From assembly GCA_015680905.1 (NCBI GenBank), contig CM027383.1, positions 96,495,501 through 96,559,500 of the forward strand: 64,000 bases of DNA, read 5' to 3'. Positions 33,366 through 47,660 of the stretch are shown here, in pieces. Under the pieces are notes generated by a model. It made no database searches. It had not been told where the DNA came from and worked only from the letters and a program-made list of their open reading frames with translations. Within the stretch, counting starts at the first letter, position 1. Each line of letters begins with the position of its first letter. Made by a program: the position numbers and the translations under genes. The DNA comes from Coptis chinensis. Lineage: Eukaryota > Streptophyta > Magnoliopsida > Ranunculales > Ranunculaceae.

Positions 33366-36123
33366 TATATATATATATAGACGTCCCTATAAGAGCGGGG
33401 CTATATATATATATATGTGTTTTCGGTAATTCACTGATATTTGAAACCACAAGTAAAACCAGAAGAATTAGACAAACAGTCTGTTTTGGCTCCCATAATG
33501 ACTTCGATCTGTATTCCCTCTTTTGACAAAATCTTAATATCCTAAGGCCTAAGCCCTGAAATTTGGCAACAGAACAATCCTTAAAGAGCACAAAGGAAAG
33601 AACTTGGTCTAACACACCACAAGAAATTTATAAGCACATTCGTATTGAAGACCAAAAAGAGTGACCCATAAATGTCACATCCATACACAAGCACACAAAC
33701 AGGAACAAACCCAGGTCTGAATGGGTCCGTCTCAAAACCCTGCTGAGGCCATATCTTTAATCTAACAACCAAAGATACATAAGTTCAGAACCTTTGGACT
33801 TTTGGCACCAACTAACCAAAATAATGGAGTAGAAATACAGAATATACAATTTCATTAGTTGTAATATGCCTGTGCGTGTATCATCCCTTTGAGACGGGCA
33901 ACTTGTATATCTGCTCTACCGTGAGAAAGATGAAGAGGGTGCTGCTTTAGCTCTTCGTTGGAATAAAAAAATTCTCCTCAGTGGCATTCTACAAGAAGCG
34001 CCCTACCCACCCTCCCACCTGCAGTTCACTTCACCATCTACCTCTGCTGCCTCGACACATCTGAAATATGTTTCCTGATAACTTTGGAGTTTCTTCCTTG
34101 CCAAACCAAAGAATCTAAGTTTCATTTCTACACCTGATTACTCTGATAAGCTCTGATTCCCGTCATTTACATTTTTCTGGTAAGCTCCGAGTCCCGTCAT
34201 TTACATTTTTCTGGTAAGCTCTGAGTCCCGTCATTGCTTGATCATCTGTCAAATGAAGATCACTCCTGGAAAAGACAACTAATTAGCATATATCATTGTC
34301 TCATACTGTGATTGAGGAAGCAAAAAAATAACACTTCAAAGGCAATCTCATCGTGTGATTAGAAATGACTTTGGGTGTGGGGGTGGGGGTGGGTGGGTGG
34401 GGGGGGGAATAACACTTCAAAGGCAATCTCATCGTGTGATGGGGGTAATGTGCAATAAACAAACCTGGACACAAAATGTTGTCCTAATATTTGGCATTTG
34501 CTATTTGCGAAGACCTAATACTTTTCCAGTATGCCTCGTGGAAAAGTTCCTGTAAAAGGAACCCATTCAGGCAGATAATGACTTGTCATGTCAGTTTCGG
34601 GTAGGTTGGTCTCATTACAACTATCACCATACAAACAACTTTTCCAAAACATTTATTCACACACACGGAGTAGGAGAATGGCAATTACCATGCTCTAGTC
34701 AAGATGCCAACCTAAAACTATCTCCAAATAACTCAAAAATATGTGAAGGCTGCCAACTTCTTATAAGTTGTAGATTCATGGAACTGGAGACATTTTAAAG
34801 GGAGTATATTCGTTTTTTGGTAGATAAATAAAGGGAGTATCTGCAACAAGAAAGCTCATTTTTTCTGTGACGGCTTTCATATTTCAGTGGTATAAAGAAC
34901 TCAGAAAGCTTAGGGGCCCGTTGAGCAATTTGTGATTAGGTGGGATTGTTTGTTACACTTAGACATGGGAGGGATTTCAGTTTGGGTTTTCTTAAATGTA
35001 ATGTTTCCTCTTTCTTCTTTAGCCGCCATTGCTCTATTAATACAATTTCAGTTTCACCGAGCAACATATATTGTGAAAATGAAAAGTGGTACAAAAACAG
35101 AGGGAGGGTCTACAGAAGGGGGAAATTACAAAAGCAGAACCCCATTATCTCCTGAATTTTACAACTATGAACTGTGAAAGGTGGATTATGACTTTGCCAC
35201 CTTTTTCCATTTGTTATTGTTAAAAAAACACTAATAATTTCAAATGACTCCAACTCTCCAGTTTCAAACATTTTTTTTTGTCAAAATGTAAAATAAGTTT
35301 CTTTTTGGTGTTTTGGATAACACAAGTAGCGGGTGCTAGGGACAAGGGGCAAGCAGTGCACTGGAGGTGCCATAAGGCCGTAGAGTTATGTCCCAGAGCG
35401 TGTTGGAGTGATGTGTGCAGTAGGGTGACTTAAGATGTATAAAGACCACGCTAACTATAAGACTCGTTCACCTGAAAAACTGTGTCCTATATTTTAAAAC
35501 AAAGGAGGACAAGCAAAAAGCAATTCCTACCAGGAGTCTAAAACTCAAACAGGAAGCTCTGGCGCAAGTAGAATGTGGAGAGGAATTGAAGATATTTTGA
35601 AGATAGTTCACCATTGGCCGAGGAAATTATCATTTCTATCGAAGGGTTGATAATTCTTTGGTTTAAGAGACGGGAAGGGATACACGTTTTGGCAAATATG
35701 ACTTCAGATGGGATTCGTTGATGGGCACATGTTACTGTTTCAACATGACATATTTTTCTTTTTGTGTTTTTTCCTCTCATGTGTACTTGTAATGTACCTA
35801 CATTCTTCACTTTCTTATATAAGATATCTACACTTTTACCAATCCAAAAAAGAAAAAGACTCGGACAGGATCTATCATCAGAATAATATGCATTACATTC
35901 AAAACATTAACTCAGAAAGTCAGCATCATTATTCACGCTAAAGAGATTCATGTTTACTGTCTTGCCTAAAAAAATATTTCTAAGATCAAATAAAAGAACC
36001 AAAAAATTGGAGGCGCGTATTTACCATATATTTTCCAAGACAAGCTCCATAAGCACATGGTGTGATGGATGAACTCCAAGTCCAATGAAATTAGGGTCTG
36101 TCTATAACACATTAATATACATG
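33366..36123. other. Intergenic region with short tandem duplications
   Basis: No supportable gene over about 2.7 kb. A 36-bp unit containing CCCGTCATTTACATTTTTCT is repeated about 2.3 times at 34150-34240. A 33-bp phrase with CTTCAAAGGCAATCTCATCG occurs at about 34335 and 34410, separated by a G/T-rich run (34375-34408). Confidence 0.5.
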
Positions 36124-39100
36124 TCAAGTTGAACCTTGATATGTTTTGGTTCGCAAATGGTTAGGCCGTCTCAATATTTCAGCTTCTCTGGCTATCTGGA
36201 TATCTGAAGGCCAAAAAAATTGATGTATAACTTTCAGAAGAAGACGGGGGAGCAGAGCCAAGATTGTTACAAGTAAAATGGCGAGCCAATAAGTAGGCGA
36301 CTTCACAAGATGATAAATTGTCCTGCAAAAAGTACATAACTCCATAAGCACTGCAAATTAAAGTTTCAGCACAAGTAAATAAAATATTCAAATGACCAAA
36401 CTAACCCGTAATTGGGGAATATAGGAATCGAATCCAAAATTACTATACAGCCAAAAGTGATGAATATAGATCCCCAGGTAGCAACATGAGTGATCAAAAG
36501 CCAACGTTGAATGTCCATTGCTAAGTGAATATTCACAAGGACAACAACTGCAATTGTCCATAGACTTCCAAGACTCCAAATGTCAATTGTGCTATCCTCA
36601 TATATGAATACAGGTATATAGAAGAGAACAAGGCTTTGCCACATTGTGTCAATCATTGTAATCCAGAAGAGCTTCATGTTATAACTTTCATGCCTATGCC
36701 CTGAGGTATAGAGTTTAGGAAACTGGAGCAGCGCCCTATGACTTAAATCCTTGTCTAGAATACCCACAACAATTGTAGGGACAGAAGTATAGATAATAGA
36801 GTATAACATGCTACTCCAGTCTGTTAGTGCAGATGAGGTTGAAAAGTCTGTACACAATATATACCTGCAGATAAACAACTTTCAATTGAGAAGAACCGAC
36901 AAATAGAAGGGTTAAAGCAGCTAAAACATAAACATAATCCGTGAATACAAGGGATAAACAAATTAAACTGAAACAAATATTCCACATCATATTCAAGTTC
37001 TAATTTACAAGCTAATAACAATAGTATCAGCAATCAACTTGTTACAGGTCTGAGTATCTAGCATGCAATATACATATAAACTAGCAATTATAAGATGAAA
37101 ATCAAATATCGACAAAGGAGAAAGCACTTCCTAATTATGCAATTATATATTATAGGTTCAGTGAAAAGTGAAGACCTATTCAACCTACTAACAAACTTAT
37201 GAAGAAAATTGTAATCTGCTAAGTTAGCCAGTATAGGATGTCAATTTTGAAACTTTACCAGAACATCGAGTTTCCTGAAACTGGGTATAGCCAAAGCCCA
37301 CACTTCCCCAATCGACAGTCTTGACCATAAGTCCATAACCAACTCATCGCAGAACCTAATCTACTTTGCAGATTACTTGATTACTTGATTCTCAGTAGAA
37401 GTATCTCATATGATAAGGTATCTTGAATTTAGAAAGAAAACAAACTTTTAGGATAAAACTAGTTGAGGAATGAGGAGGTGCTAGAGGGGCATACAGTTTT
37501 GGGGGGCTGTGATTCTCTCAAACCACACACTAATTGGATTAAGGCTTCAGATAACCATCATCAGTTTTATGAAAGAATACCATGTGAGGGGGCAAAAAGC
37601 ATCAACTCTCAGCAATTGTCATCCGCTGAGCACTATCCATTACCTCCCTAAGTTTGGTTCCCTACTAATTAAATTCTACAGTTATAACAGTAGGCAACAG
37701 ATACACTAAAGTTATGTGATATTTTATAATGGTTCAGGTTAAATTTTGGTTCGTGTATATTATTAATCACATAGAAAAAAATGGGCAAAAACAAAACCAA
37801 ATAAATAAGTAAATTCTCAATCAATTTGTCATATCAATTCTACTTCTTGGCTGGATATGTCTAATAAAGTATCCAGAATAAATAATGTTTCTGCAAGCTT
37901 AAATTTATCTGTCTCTCAAGGAAAATCAACAGAATAGACATATCAGGAGGAACAGCATACCAGAACAACATCAATACAAACACAGCATTGCGATAGAAGT
38001 TGTACAAAACCAAATAACCAACACGCTGATAATTCCAATGCCCATGCACAAGGAGTAATCTTTTCAAAAACCGGAACTGTCCCATTGCAAAATCTGATGC
38101 CATAACCGCTGACGCCCTTCCTGACCACAAATTCCAACACCAACATCCGCCATTTGAATCATTGAGACATCATTAGCCCCTGCAGAATATTTTCTATAAG
38201 CAGGAAAGCTCAACTGTCATAGAGAAATCTACTCAAACAATAAAAGGTGCTGATGGCAGAGGCAGACTTTCCAGCACATGGCTCACAAAGTTCAAACCTA
38301 AAGTCAGAATGAAGCAAAGCATATAATAAACTTACCATCGCCCTATTGCCAGTGTCATGTCATCGGTCCTGCTCTTAATTAGATCAACAATACCAGCCTT
38401 CTGAAGAGGAGCAACACGACAGCAAAGCACAACCTTACAGGAAATTGCCAGATCAAAAGCTGTAGATAACACATGCTCTAGATCAGATAATGATTACTAA
38501 ATTGCTTAAGAATTAGAAGCAGTTCAACTGATATTTTAAGATAATAGCCTTTCAATCAGCCCAATTATGCTAAAATATGAAGGTTTTGAATATGAAAAGG
38601 GTAAGAAATAAGAAGGAAATGAATCATGCCTCTCGTTCGAGATCTTTTTCCAAGATGTAGACAAGACTGTTCCCGTCAATTATAAGTGCTAGTGGAGTAT
38701 TCAGCACACCTGGCACATCTTTTTGCAATTCGATATTCTTGTTCTTATAACCTGCTGGTTTCACTCCATATTTAGTTTTCGCGTCAGCCAAAAGATTTCT
38801 GCATTCGTCTTCTGAATAACCATTTATGATAATCTGCTGCATATCTGAGGTCAAAAGTTTGCAAGAGATTCCAATTGAAATTGCAGTCTCCTGCTTATCT
38901 CCAGTAAGAACCCAGACTTTGATACCTGCTTGCCGGAGGGATTCAATAGTTTCTGGTACACCTTCTTGTAGTTTGTCCTCAATAGCCGTAGCTCCAAGAA
39001 GATTTAATCTACATTCAATCAGCGCAGCAGTTTGACGCAGCTTCGTGGTTCTGTCAGTAAGTGAAGTGCTAGCTTCTTCATAACTGAACTGCCACTCATC

Positions 39101-42100
39101 AAGTTCCGCATCTGTAAGATCCCTTGACGCTACAACAAGTGTGCGTAAACCTTGTGATGAATAATCAGTCAAGTAATGTTGTGTAGCTTGTCTAGTATCG
39201 ACAGCCACAGGTATTCTGTGACCAGAAATTTCAGTGTCTTTTGCCAAAATACTGAACATTGAAGTATCAGCACCTTTCACCAGAACTTTCACAGCATTGT
39301 TGGGAAATCTAATAACAACTGACATTCTCTTTAAGACACTATCAAACTCATGCAGACCCAGTACGTCCAACCTAGAATATAAATTTGGATAAGTAGAGAA
39401 AGATTGGATTTAATAAAGAAAAATTGGGGCAGAAAGCGTCACAAAAAGGAACTATGCAGTAGCTGCCACCAACTTCACCTATTTCACAAGTCACACAGAA
39501 GCCACCCTAGATCTACACACCTATATCTACACCAATTTTTAAGTATCATTCTTGTGTTTTAACCCCCTCTCTTGCAGGAACATTGTCCTAAAATTGAACA
39601 TTTTTATACAGAATTTAATATAATAATGGTAGTTTCCCAAATCAGATAAAAGTAACAATAATACAATGATAACAATAAAAGCACATTAACAATATTAGTG
39701 TACGCTTTCTAATGTTTCAGTGTTTACCTTTGTTTCTCACCATTCACATCAATGACAATGTGCCCAGATGTGCGTTCAATTAGAGTGTACCCATAAGCAG
39801 ATGCAGCAGTGACAAGAGCTTGTTCATCAGGAGATTCACCCTGATAGTCGATTGCTTCTACATCTCCATGAATCTGAACCCCCATACAACCAGAAGAACT
39901 TCGGCTGAGTATTGGAATCACAGTATTACAAGCTGCCAATGTAAGGAAAAACTCATGAGCCGCAATCCTTTCCTTTCCATCTAAGTCTTTATGCAGTAGC
40001 GCAACAAGTTCATCGTCAACAGTTATTTCAGATTTAAGCTTCCATCTTTTTCTTCCTGAAACCCCTGTTGGAATAACAAACCCATATTGTGAGCTCAGAA
40101 AAGAGAGATCTCAGACATTAGTTTACAGCATACAATATGCACAGAATAAAGAACCGGTGTTTTTTACTTTCTTATACACAGACACTTAGATAATTAAATG
40201 CTCATATGTATAACAACACAATTAGATGCGTAGGAAACAACTTCCTGAAGAGAAACAATATTCCAAGACATCCTCATAGTTTAGTTAGCCACAAGGAAAT
40301 AACAACATTTGCATTCACTGATCACAACATCACATGCTTGCCTAAATCTTGGATAGGATGGGCTAAAGGATTCGTTAAAGAATATAAGCTTTCCAGTCTC
40401 CTAGTCTATTTTCAATCCTTGTTTATGCCACCATGAACAATGGACTTAACAGGGGATAAAGGCCAGCTTAAAATTTTCCTTTAGAGCATAGAGAAGTTCG
40501 CTATGGATCTATGATGGTTTGCTAGGACAGGATTTACGAGTCTACTGGGTGCTTGGCGTCATCAACTAAGTTTGCCATGTGTGGGATGAGCTTGGCCAGA
40601 TTTGGTGCCAGAGGGATGAGTTGAGAGAGTGGGAGATCGTCCATTGTCTTTCACAATTTTAAAGAGAGTGACTGCTCAAGATGAGTTCATGGAGGAGAGG
40701 AGTTTAACCAATTCCTATCTATTGAGAGAGTGACTCGCGACGTGCAGAGTCTCACGTTCAAAGGAGAAAGATCAACTTTGGAATTCAAATTCACGACGGA
40801 ACTGAATGATGTAGAGTTGGATAATATAGCCTCTTTGCTAGATAGAACGTACAGTACAAGCAACAAACCGCAATACAATTCTAATGAAATGGTGTAAAAA
40901 AAAAACAAAAAAAGGCATGTGAATATCACAGCAAGGAAAGGAGGCAACAGAGTAGCATGCACATGTGGTCTAAACATGCTGAAATAAAATCAGGGGTTGC
41001 TTTTCCTTTTTTATCTTCTTATTTCAAAACAGCATAGTATACAAAAGCAACAATAACAAAAAAAATTCTTATTAAAGGGCGTTAACTCAGGAAGGGAAGC
41101 AATAAACTAGTATGCACATATCGTGTAAACACGAAGTAATAAAAATATTAAAATAGTGGTTGCTTTTCCCTTTTCATCTACTTAATTCAAGACAACATAA
41201 ATTCTGTTAGGAAGTTAATTTCTAGGTATGCCACTGAATTGCATATATTCTAGTGTCACAATGTGTTTGGCAGAAGCAAAAACAAGTATTCCGACCAACA
41301 ATTTTTTTTGTGAATAGAGAAATTATTGTACCTGTAATGCCTTCTTCCTGCGATGGATCGTCACCAACATGCAAGGAGTTCCCATAATCCTTCCCATACA
41401 CAATGGCTCTGCGAAACTCCATTTTGTTTTCAGTCAGTGTCCCTGTCTTATCTGAAAAGATGTATCTAATCTGACCTAGATCCTCATTGATATTTAATGA
41501 TCTGCACTGGAATCTGGAATTTGTACTTTGGTCATACATCTGCTCATCTTCAATCATGAAGTACGACTGTCCCAACCGAACTAACTCCATTGTAATATAC
41601 AAAGATATGGGTATCATAATCTGAAACACTATTATAGAACTCAAAAATGAGAAGAATGTCTCCATAGGTAACCCATAATATCTGTAATATTTCCCATTGT
41701 TCAACCCATTTGTGATGTAACTTCTTCTGTAATAAGGTAAAATATCAAGCTTATCTTTATGGCGCAAAAGCCATAGGCCCATCCCAGCTCGATTACGACT
41801 CCACACATGAGCAAAAGAAAATAGATAACCAAAGGGTTTCCCTATTCATATAGGTCTCCAGTCTGCTCCTTTTCGAGGGAGATGCAGCACTGTTCAACAT
41901 TGCCTTTGTCTCTTGCCCAGCATAGACAACAACACCAATTGCCCACACTGTATTCTTTAGCTGGCAACCACGCAAGATGATGTTTGATTGACTAAGAGGA
42001 AACTTATGCCCCCTGAATTCCATATTGGCCATGAAGTCATAAATATTTCTATTGGGCTGCTCACATCTGATCAGCCCCGAAATGTTCCCCCCCTCAAAAT

Positions 42101-42863
42101 CCATTGAACTTGTTTCCTGCCTAGCATACCTTGTCTTCAGGTTTGACTCGCCATCGAGATTCATCGTCTGAATGTATGCTATACCGCTTGGATCGCTCGT
42201 CCCTAACAAAACCATGTCGCATGGAATTGTCTCATTAGCACATATTCTAACAACCTCACCAGCCCGAATCTTCTTCCATTTCTTCATTCTGAAATGACCA
42301 TATTGAAGAACTAGAGCCTCTCGGTTATTCTCTTTCCGATCGGACCTGTGTCTTCGCCAATCTTCATAGCCATCTTTGATAGCTGTAACCGAAAGGACAA
42401 ACAGTAGAGGAAATAGTGATACAGTTCTTCCAAACACAGCAAGTGGAGGGAGCTGGTTCAGAACAGCAATGGCTAGGAAATACAAGTAAGCAACTCTGTG
42501 GAACTGAATAAACAGATTTTTCGGCAAGAAGCTTATAATCGTGTACTTGCTAGTACGAATCTCATTTCCTGTGAACTCAAACTTGTCATTTGTCCTCCTC
42601 GCATCATTAACATAAATCAATCTCGCATTCTCCTCCTCACACTCCCCATTCTTGTGTCGACCTCGCTTCTCCTTTTCCGAACTAGAATCTTCAAACCCCA
42701 GCATTTCCACATCCATGGTTCCCCTAGATACTACTTTTCTATCATCTCCAACTAAGTTAGTATCAAATGTAAAGTATTCAGTGTTGTCCTCAAAATGACA
42801 ACCCAACGATTTCAAATCTGGGGAATCCGATGTTATCGATAGCAATGGCTGACCAGAAGTCAT
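36124..42863 (-). CDS. ALA1: ALA1-type P4-ATPase (phospholipid flippase)
   Basis: Seven exons on the minus strand: 42863-41332, 40064-39728, 39371-38630, 38459-38336, 38179-37961, 36864-36406 and 36322-36124, about 1,205 codons (Arabidopsis ALA1 is about 1,160 residues). P4-ATPases move aminophospholipids to the cytosolic leaflet and work with an ALIS beta-subunit. Visible motifs: an N-terminal ARLIYVND and NKFEFTGN-type block, actuator loop [16 protein letters not shown], phosphorylation site [14 protein letters not shown], nucleotide-binding KGADTSMF and [35 protein letters not shown], hinge [20 protein letters not shown], and C-terminal membrane helices with [15 protein letters not shown]. 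The first in-frame ATG is 42863. Single-base frame breaks occur near 41790, 41814, 38345 and 38108, and a possible GC donor at 38629. All other junctions are GT-AG with matching phases. The breaks look more like sequence error than loss of function. Confidence 0.9.
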
Positions 42864-44494
42864 AAATAATCCTCCATACAACACATTGTAGGAACAAAAC
42901 CTACAAAATCATAGGACTAGTACCAATTCTCCTATTAGGAATTCCAGCTGCTGCCTTTCCCACACATTCCATCCCCATTCCTCCTAATTTTACCCAACCA
43001 ATTCCTAACACTTTTTAACAAATATATAAAATGGAGAATTTCAGAACCAATCAAAGAATATCAAATCTTATCGTCTCGAATTTCGTGTAAATGAACCTGA
43101 CACAGATGTATTAATGCACTGAAAACTAAATCATTACTTTTCATAATAAATATTAATAAATAAATAAAGTACAAACTTTTCAGTCAGCGTCAAGTCATTA
43201 GTAAGTGGTGCCAGCGTAGATAGAGAGAGAGAGATTTCTGTTTGTATTCGAGTTGCTTAAGTGCAAAAATATATATATATATATTTTTTTTGGAAAGAAG
43301 AATTAATTATTAGGGTTCATAAAGTGGGAGGAATTGAGGAAACGTAAATGTTTGCATGAATGAATGAGAGAGAGAGAGTGAGTGGGTGGCAAAGCATGAA
43401 ATTGGGCTGGTGTGACGGGTGTCTTTTTATAGTCTGGTCTGCAACTGCTTTCTGGTTTTGTTTCTCAACGCAGGGGACCACACGAAAATACTCTAATTTT
43501 TTTTTTTTAAATTAGGAGTTTTGGGAGTTGGTCCTAATCCTATATAAGTTATTTTGTTTTGTTTGCCAATTCACCCTATTTAATAGGACTTTTTGAGTTT
43601 TTCAACAGATATCGGATCAAAGGAGATTAATTGAATCCTTGACCCAAATAACAACTTTGGGATTTTATTTTTATTTTTATTTTTTTTAGTAACCGAAAAA
43701 ACTTTGGGACTTTTTTTTGTTAAACCATCTTGACTTTTTGCTTCCATTTTTTTTTTTTATTGATTTAGCCTTTTTATTTATTTATTTATGTAATCTAGTA
43801 TTTGTTATTAGTTGGAAAACAATATGATTTGCTAAAAGTAATTGATATTAGGGGACAAAACTAAAAAGGACAAAATTCCGAAATAAAGAACCAAAAAACC
43901 CACCCGCATTTCAAAAATACTCTTTGACAATATTGACTTTTGTCCTCCAATTATCCAATCTTTTAAGATATATCTTATCTTGCATGTATGATAGGCGTCG
44001 GTCATATACCAAACATCACAAAGAAAATATTATGCACAAGTGTCGGTCGATACAACCTCTTGGTATATCGAGGTATCCATGTATTAACGATACCAAACAT
44101 CATTAAAGAAAATAGATGCAAGGTGTGTCCAATACTACCTCTTTATGCTATATGAGCTACCCAAACATCACAAAGAAAATTGTATGCAAAGTGTCAATGC
44201 ATACCACTTCGGTATCTGCGAAGATCATGCAATACCAAACATAAAAATTGGAAAGTGTAAAATAAAAAGTCAAGTCCGTCCTTATTAATAATTAAAACGT
44301 GAAATTTGGTTTTTCTAAAGTTATAAGCCAAAAAAATGTCCTTATCAATGGTTTCAAAACCCAAATTGTCCTAAATGATTAAAATTTCAAATTGGGCCTT
44401 TTGGCTTATTTCTTGTTGATATTACTACTCCAGTTATCCAATCAAATCTCATATATTCCTCATAATGTAACGGGGGTTATATGAATTCTGTTTA
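42864..44494. other. ALA1 upstream region and intergenic spacer
   Basis: 5'UTR and promoter of ALA1, including GA repeats (about 43215-43235 and 43365-43380) and a TA run near 43275. At 43995-44240 a diverged unit with CCAAACATCACAAAGAAAAT recurs three times. No gene was seen. Confidence 0.5.
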
Positions 44495-45429
44495 GAAAGC
44501 AAGGCCAATGGGGCTATATGAGTCGCTAAAGACAAATATAACACTCTAATCACAAAATTGTCATTCCAATGGAGCTACTAAAAGGGTCTTAAATTTGGAA
44601 GGAGTAAAAAACTCAGCCAAAATTAAGACATTCGCTAGCAGCTGCCATAATAAGTTTCGGGATACAAACGGTATAGTTTATGTCGTATGTTGGTTATTAT
44701 TGTACAAACGCGTAAACTATATCGCCTCCTCCGTCTCCGCTTTAATTAAATAGACGGATCAGAAACTCATTGCCCCAAATGCATTGCACGCAAAAATTGA
44801 TAAATCTTATTCTTCTTTTCACATACAAATTCATATCAACTCAATCTACAATCCATTATCATTCATTCCACAAATCAACAATCCACACATCCATTCAACT
44901 AACCAAAATTCATTCATTAAACAAACATAATTCAATTCATTCATTAAACATAATTCATACAAACATCAATCAATACAAACATAAATAAATTAATTAATTA
45001 ATTTCGATTCAACCCTCGCTAGATTGCCTCTTATTTGATTTACCCCCTCGTCGTGATTCTCGCAATGTCATTTCTAGAATTTGCGCTTTTAACTTTTGCT
45101 TTTCTTCTCACTCGGGCACCACATAATAATAGTATTCGTCGATCGTAGTCATAACCGAACTGCGCATCCCATGCATCATTAGCTGCAACTCGGCATATCG
45201 CGCTCTAAGTGTAACCTACAATAAAATCAATAACTTTAAGAAAAATCATCACTATAAACTAAATATAATTCAAGTTTCAAAATATAAACCAAATACTAAC
45301 ATAATATAGAGTATTAAAATCCAGAACAAGGTTCAAAATATAACTTTGATCAACATGAGGTATAGGTATGACGATATGCATTTCCTGATATGTAACTATG
45401 TCATAGCTCCATGGGTTATCCGGATCGGA

Positions 45430-47205
45430 AGGAGCTTAAACAAAAACCTCGTAAGGATCTTGAGATGAAGAATAGGGCTCAGCATAGTGTGAGATACGCA
45501 AATCACTTCTAATAGACTTATGTCCCACAAAACTCATGTTAGCAGCTCTATACATGTTAGCAGACAATATAAGACCACTTGAGACGCGATCCCAGTAACT
45601 ATCGTAGTCACCATTCACATCTAAATATAGAGAAGCGTGTGGGCACAAGTCTTCATGTATTCTAAGATATGACCTCCACTAACTGGCTTTTTCCAATGGA
45701 CACATATTTTCCGGATGAGGGTGTGGGATGAAATGTGTCCCAACGATTTGGTGTCAACACCTATCACCCAAGTACCACACGATTATATCTCCAAACTCAA
45801 AGACGATTTGGCGCATTGTAAGATTATACTGAATCGACGTGCTTTCGATGAATCACCTCACGTAACCAAACATCATCCATGGTATATCCCTCCACATCAT
45901 CAACATTTTATTGTAGAATATGAAACCATGGTGTTCACTGTATCGTCAATGCCGACCTAGTCTCGAGTTGGTCACGATCTAAGTGAATATTGTGGCGTCC
46001 TTGACCACTTCGATAATCTTTAAACTCATTCATTCATGCTCTAATTCGTGGGACGATATCACGGTCCATGTTCGGTCTCAAAAGAGGAGTCATGGTAGGT
46101 ACGTACTCATGCCACCAATACTATTATAAAAACAAATATAAAAATTAAACTTGTACGTAATTTAAAAATTATAATACTATCATAAAGTTATAATACTAAA
46201 AATTTAAAACTTACTTGTAAAATAGGGGTGAAGCCACCACATTGACCATCCGCAATATTAGTTGTGGTTCGGCACGCTTGATCCAACACGTAAATTAAAG
46301 CTCCAAACATAGCATCACCCTAATCATACTAATGCATATAATCTAACCAAACCAAACACTCTATCCAACCTAATCTCAGTGAACTATCACCCGTAGGAAA
46401 GAAACACTATGTGATTAAGTAAAAATATAATACTCTCAAATATCTCTCCCGATCTGTACCCGTCGGGCACCAACTTTCGTCACTCTCTTTCGTCTTCTTC
46501 ATAAACTTATTCACAAAAAATGAAGGTTTGATACTACATTTAGCCCAATACTCCCGCCTTATATTCGGCCATTTTTGTTGTGCATAATCAAAAGTCGCGA
46601 ACCAACCTTCTCCAAACATAACAACATTTTTCCTTTCTACACTCATTCCCGTGAGCATAGTAACATCTATTGGAGTATTACTTATCTCACCTTATAGAAA
46701 GTGGAAAGTGTGAATTGTGTTCTACTACCGCTCGATCAAATCGTATATCAAACCATGGTCGGCGTTTTGATAACCACATCAATGACCCAAACAGATATTG
46801 TAAAATTTTATTTCTTATGCCTTCAAAACAATCTCCTTTGACAACCATTATCTTCCACCAATTGTTTACGAATGCCCAACAACACTGCAATTTCATCTCC
46901 CCCCCCCCCCTCCCTAAATATTTATTCATTCAAATTGAAGAAAATACAAATTATGATGTTAAATAAATCAAATTTAACAATCAAATACTTACCATATTTA
47001 CATGATGAGAGATGTAAGTTTCCGGATTTATAACTAATATAGTATGTGTTAGTGGATCGACTGAGTATGGAAATTCAATTACTGAACGGTTTTCCAAATT
47101 ATAGAATTCGTTTTCATCCTCATCGGCGTTTAGTGTTGACGTCGACTCATTTGTCAATCTAGTAAATGATTTTCGACCGAAAAATCGTTTATCCTTGTTT
47201 CTCAT
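45430..47205 (-). pseudogene. Plant mobile domain protein in element 1 (decayed)
   Basis: Starts at ATG 47205 with MRNKDKRFFGRKSFTRLTNE, an acidic stretch NADEDENEFYNLENRSVIEF, and a donor after HHVNM (46994). Downstream, in several frames, come FDRAVVEHNSHFPL (near 46720), ISNTPIDVTMLTGMSVERK (near 46640), GDAMFGALIYVLDQACRTTT with GGFTPIL (near 46280), an RQIVFEFGD block (near 45800) and YDSYWDRVSSGLILS (near 45590). The order HxF-GE-TPxDVxMLTG, then W/G-D-A-x-x-x-x-L-Y-x-L-D, then RQ-x-F matches the PMD (MAIN/MAIL-type) fold. Many stops and frame changes interrupt it. The role in transposition is unknown. Confidence 0.6.
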
Positions 47206-47249
47206 TTTGCATAGCACCTACAATTCAATCAACAATATCCTCTTAATTT

Positions 47250-47660
47250 CAATTCAAACAACACTTATAATATTCTAACATCAATTCTAATCACGCATAA
47301 TTTCAAACTATTTCAAACTAACATTCTAACATCAATTCCAACATTAATTCCAATTCAACATTCTAACATCAATTCCAATTCAATATTCAACATTCTAACA
47401 TTATAACATTCAATAAACAATTAACAATTCAGTTAAAGCATTCAATAAACAATTCAAACAACACTTATAATATTCTAACATCAATTCTAATCAATATAAT
47501 TTCAAACTATTTCAAACTAACATTCTAACATCAATTCCAATTCAATATTCAACATTCTAACATTCTAACATCAATTCCAATTCAATATTCAACATTCTAA
47601 CATTATAACATTCAATAAACAATTAACAATTCAGTTAAAGCATTCAATAAACAATTAACA
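47250..47660. repeat. AT-rich block duplicated at about 207-bp spacing
   Basis: The stretch starting AACAACACTTATAATATTCT occurs near 47251 and again near 47458. It is followed by many permutations of CATTCTAACATCAATTCCAA and ATTCAATAAACAATTAACAA. It lies upstream of the PMD gene in element 1, where its promoter would be. Confidence 0.75.

Noticed and set aside
35520..35880. LINE-like 3' end (plus strand, T-rich then AAAAAAGAAAAAG)
   Set aside because: The pattern resembles a LINE 3'UTR, but no zf-RVT or RT motif and no target duplication could be read.
36124..36391. Overlapping alternative minus frames near the ALA1 C-terminus
   Set aside because: Only the frame reading [12 protein letters not shown] ... 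[11 protein letters not shown] matches the P4-ATPase tail.
44770..44988. ORF rich in H, I, T, N (IHSLNKHNSIHSLNI)
   Set aside because: Translation of a CATT/AATTCA simple-sequence zone inside PMD element 1.
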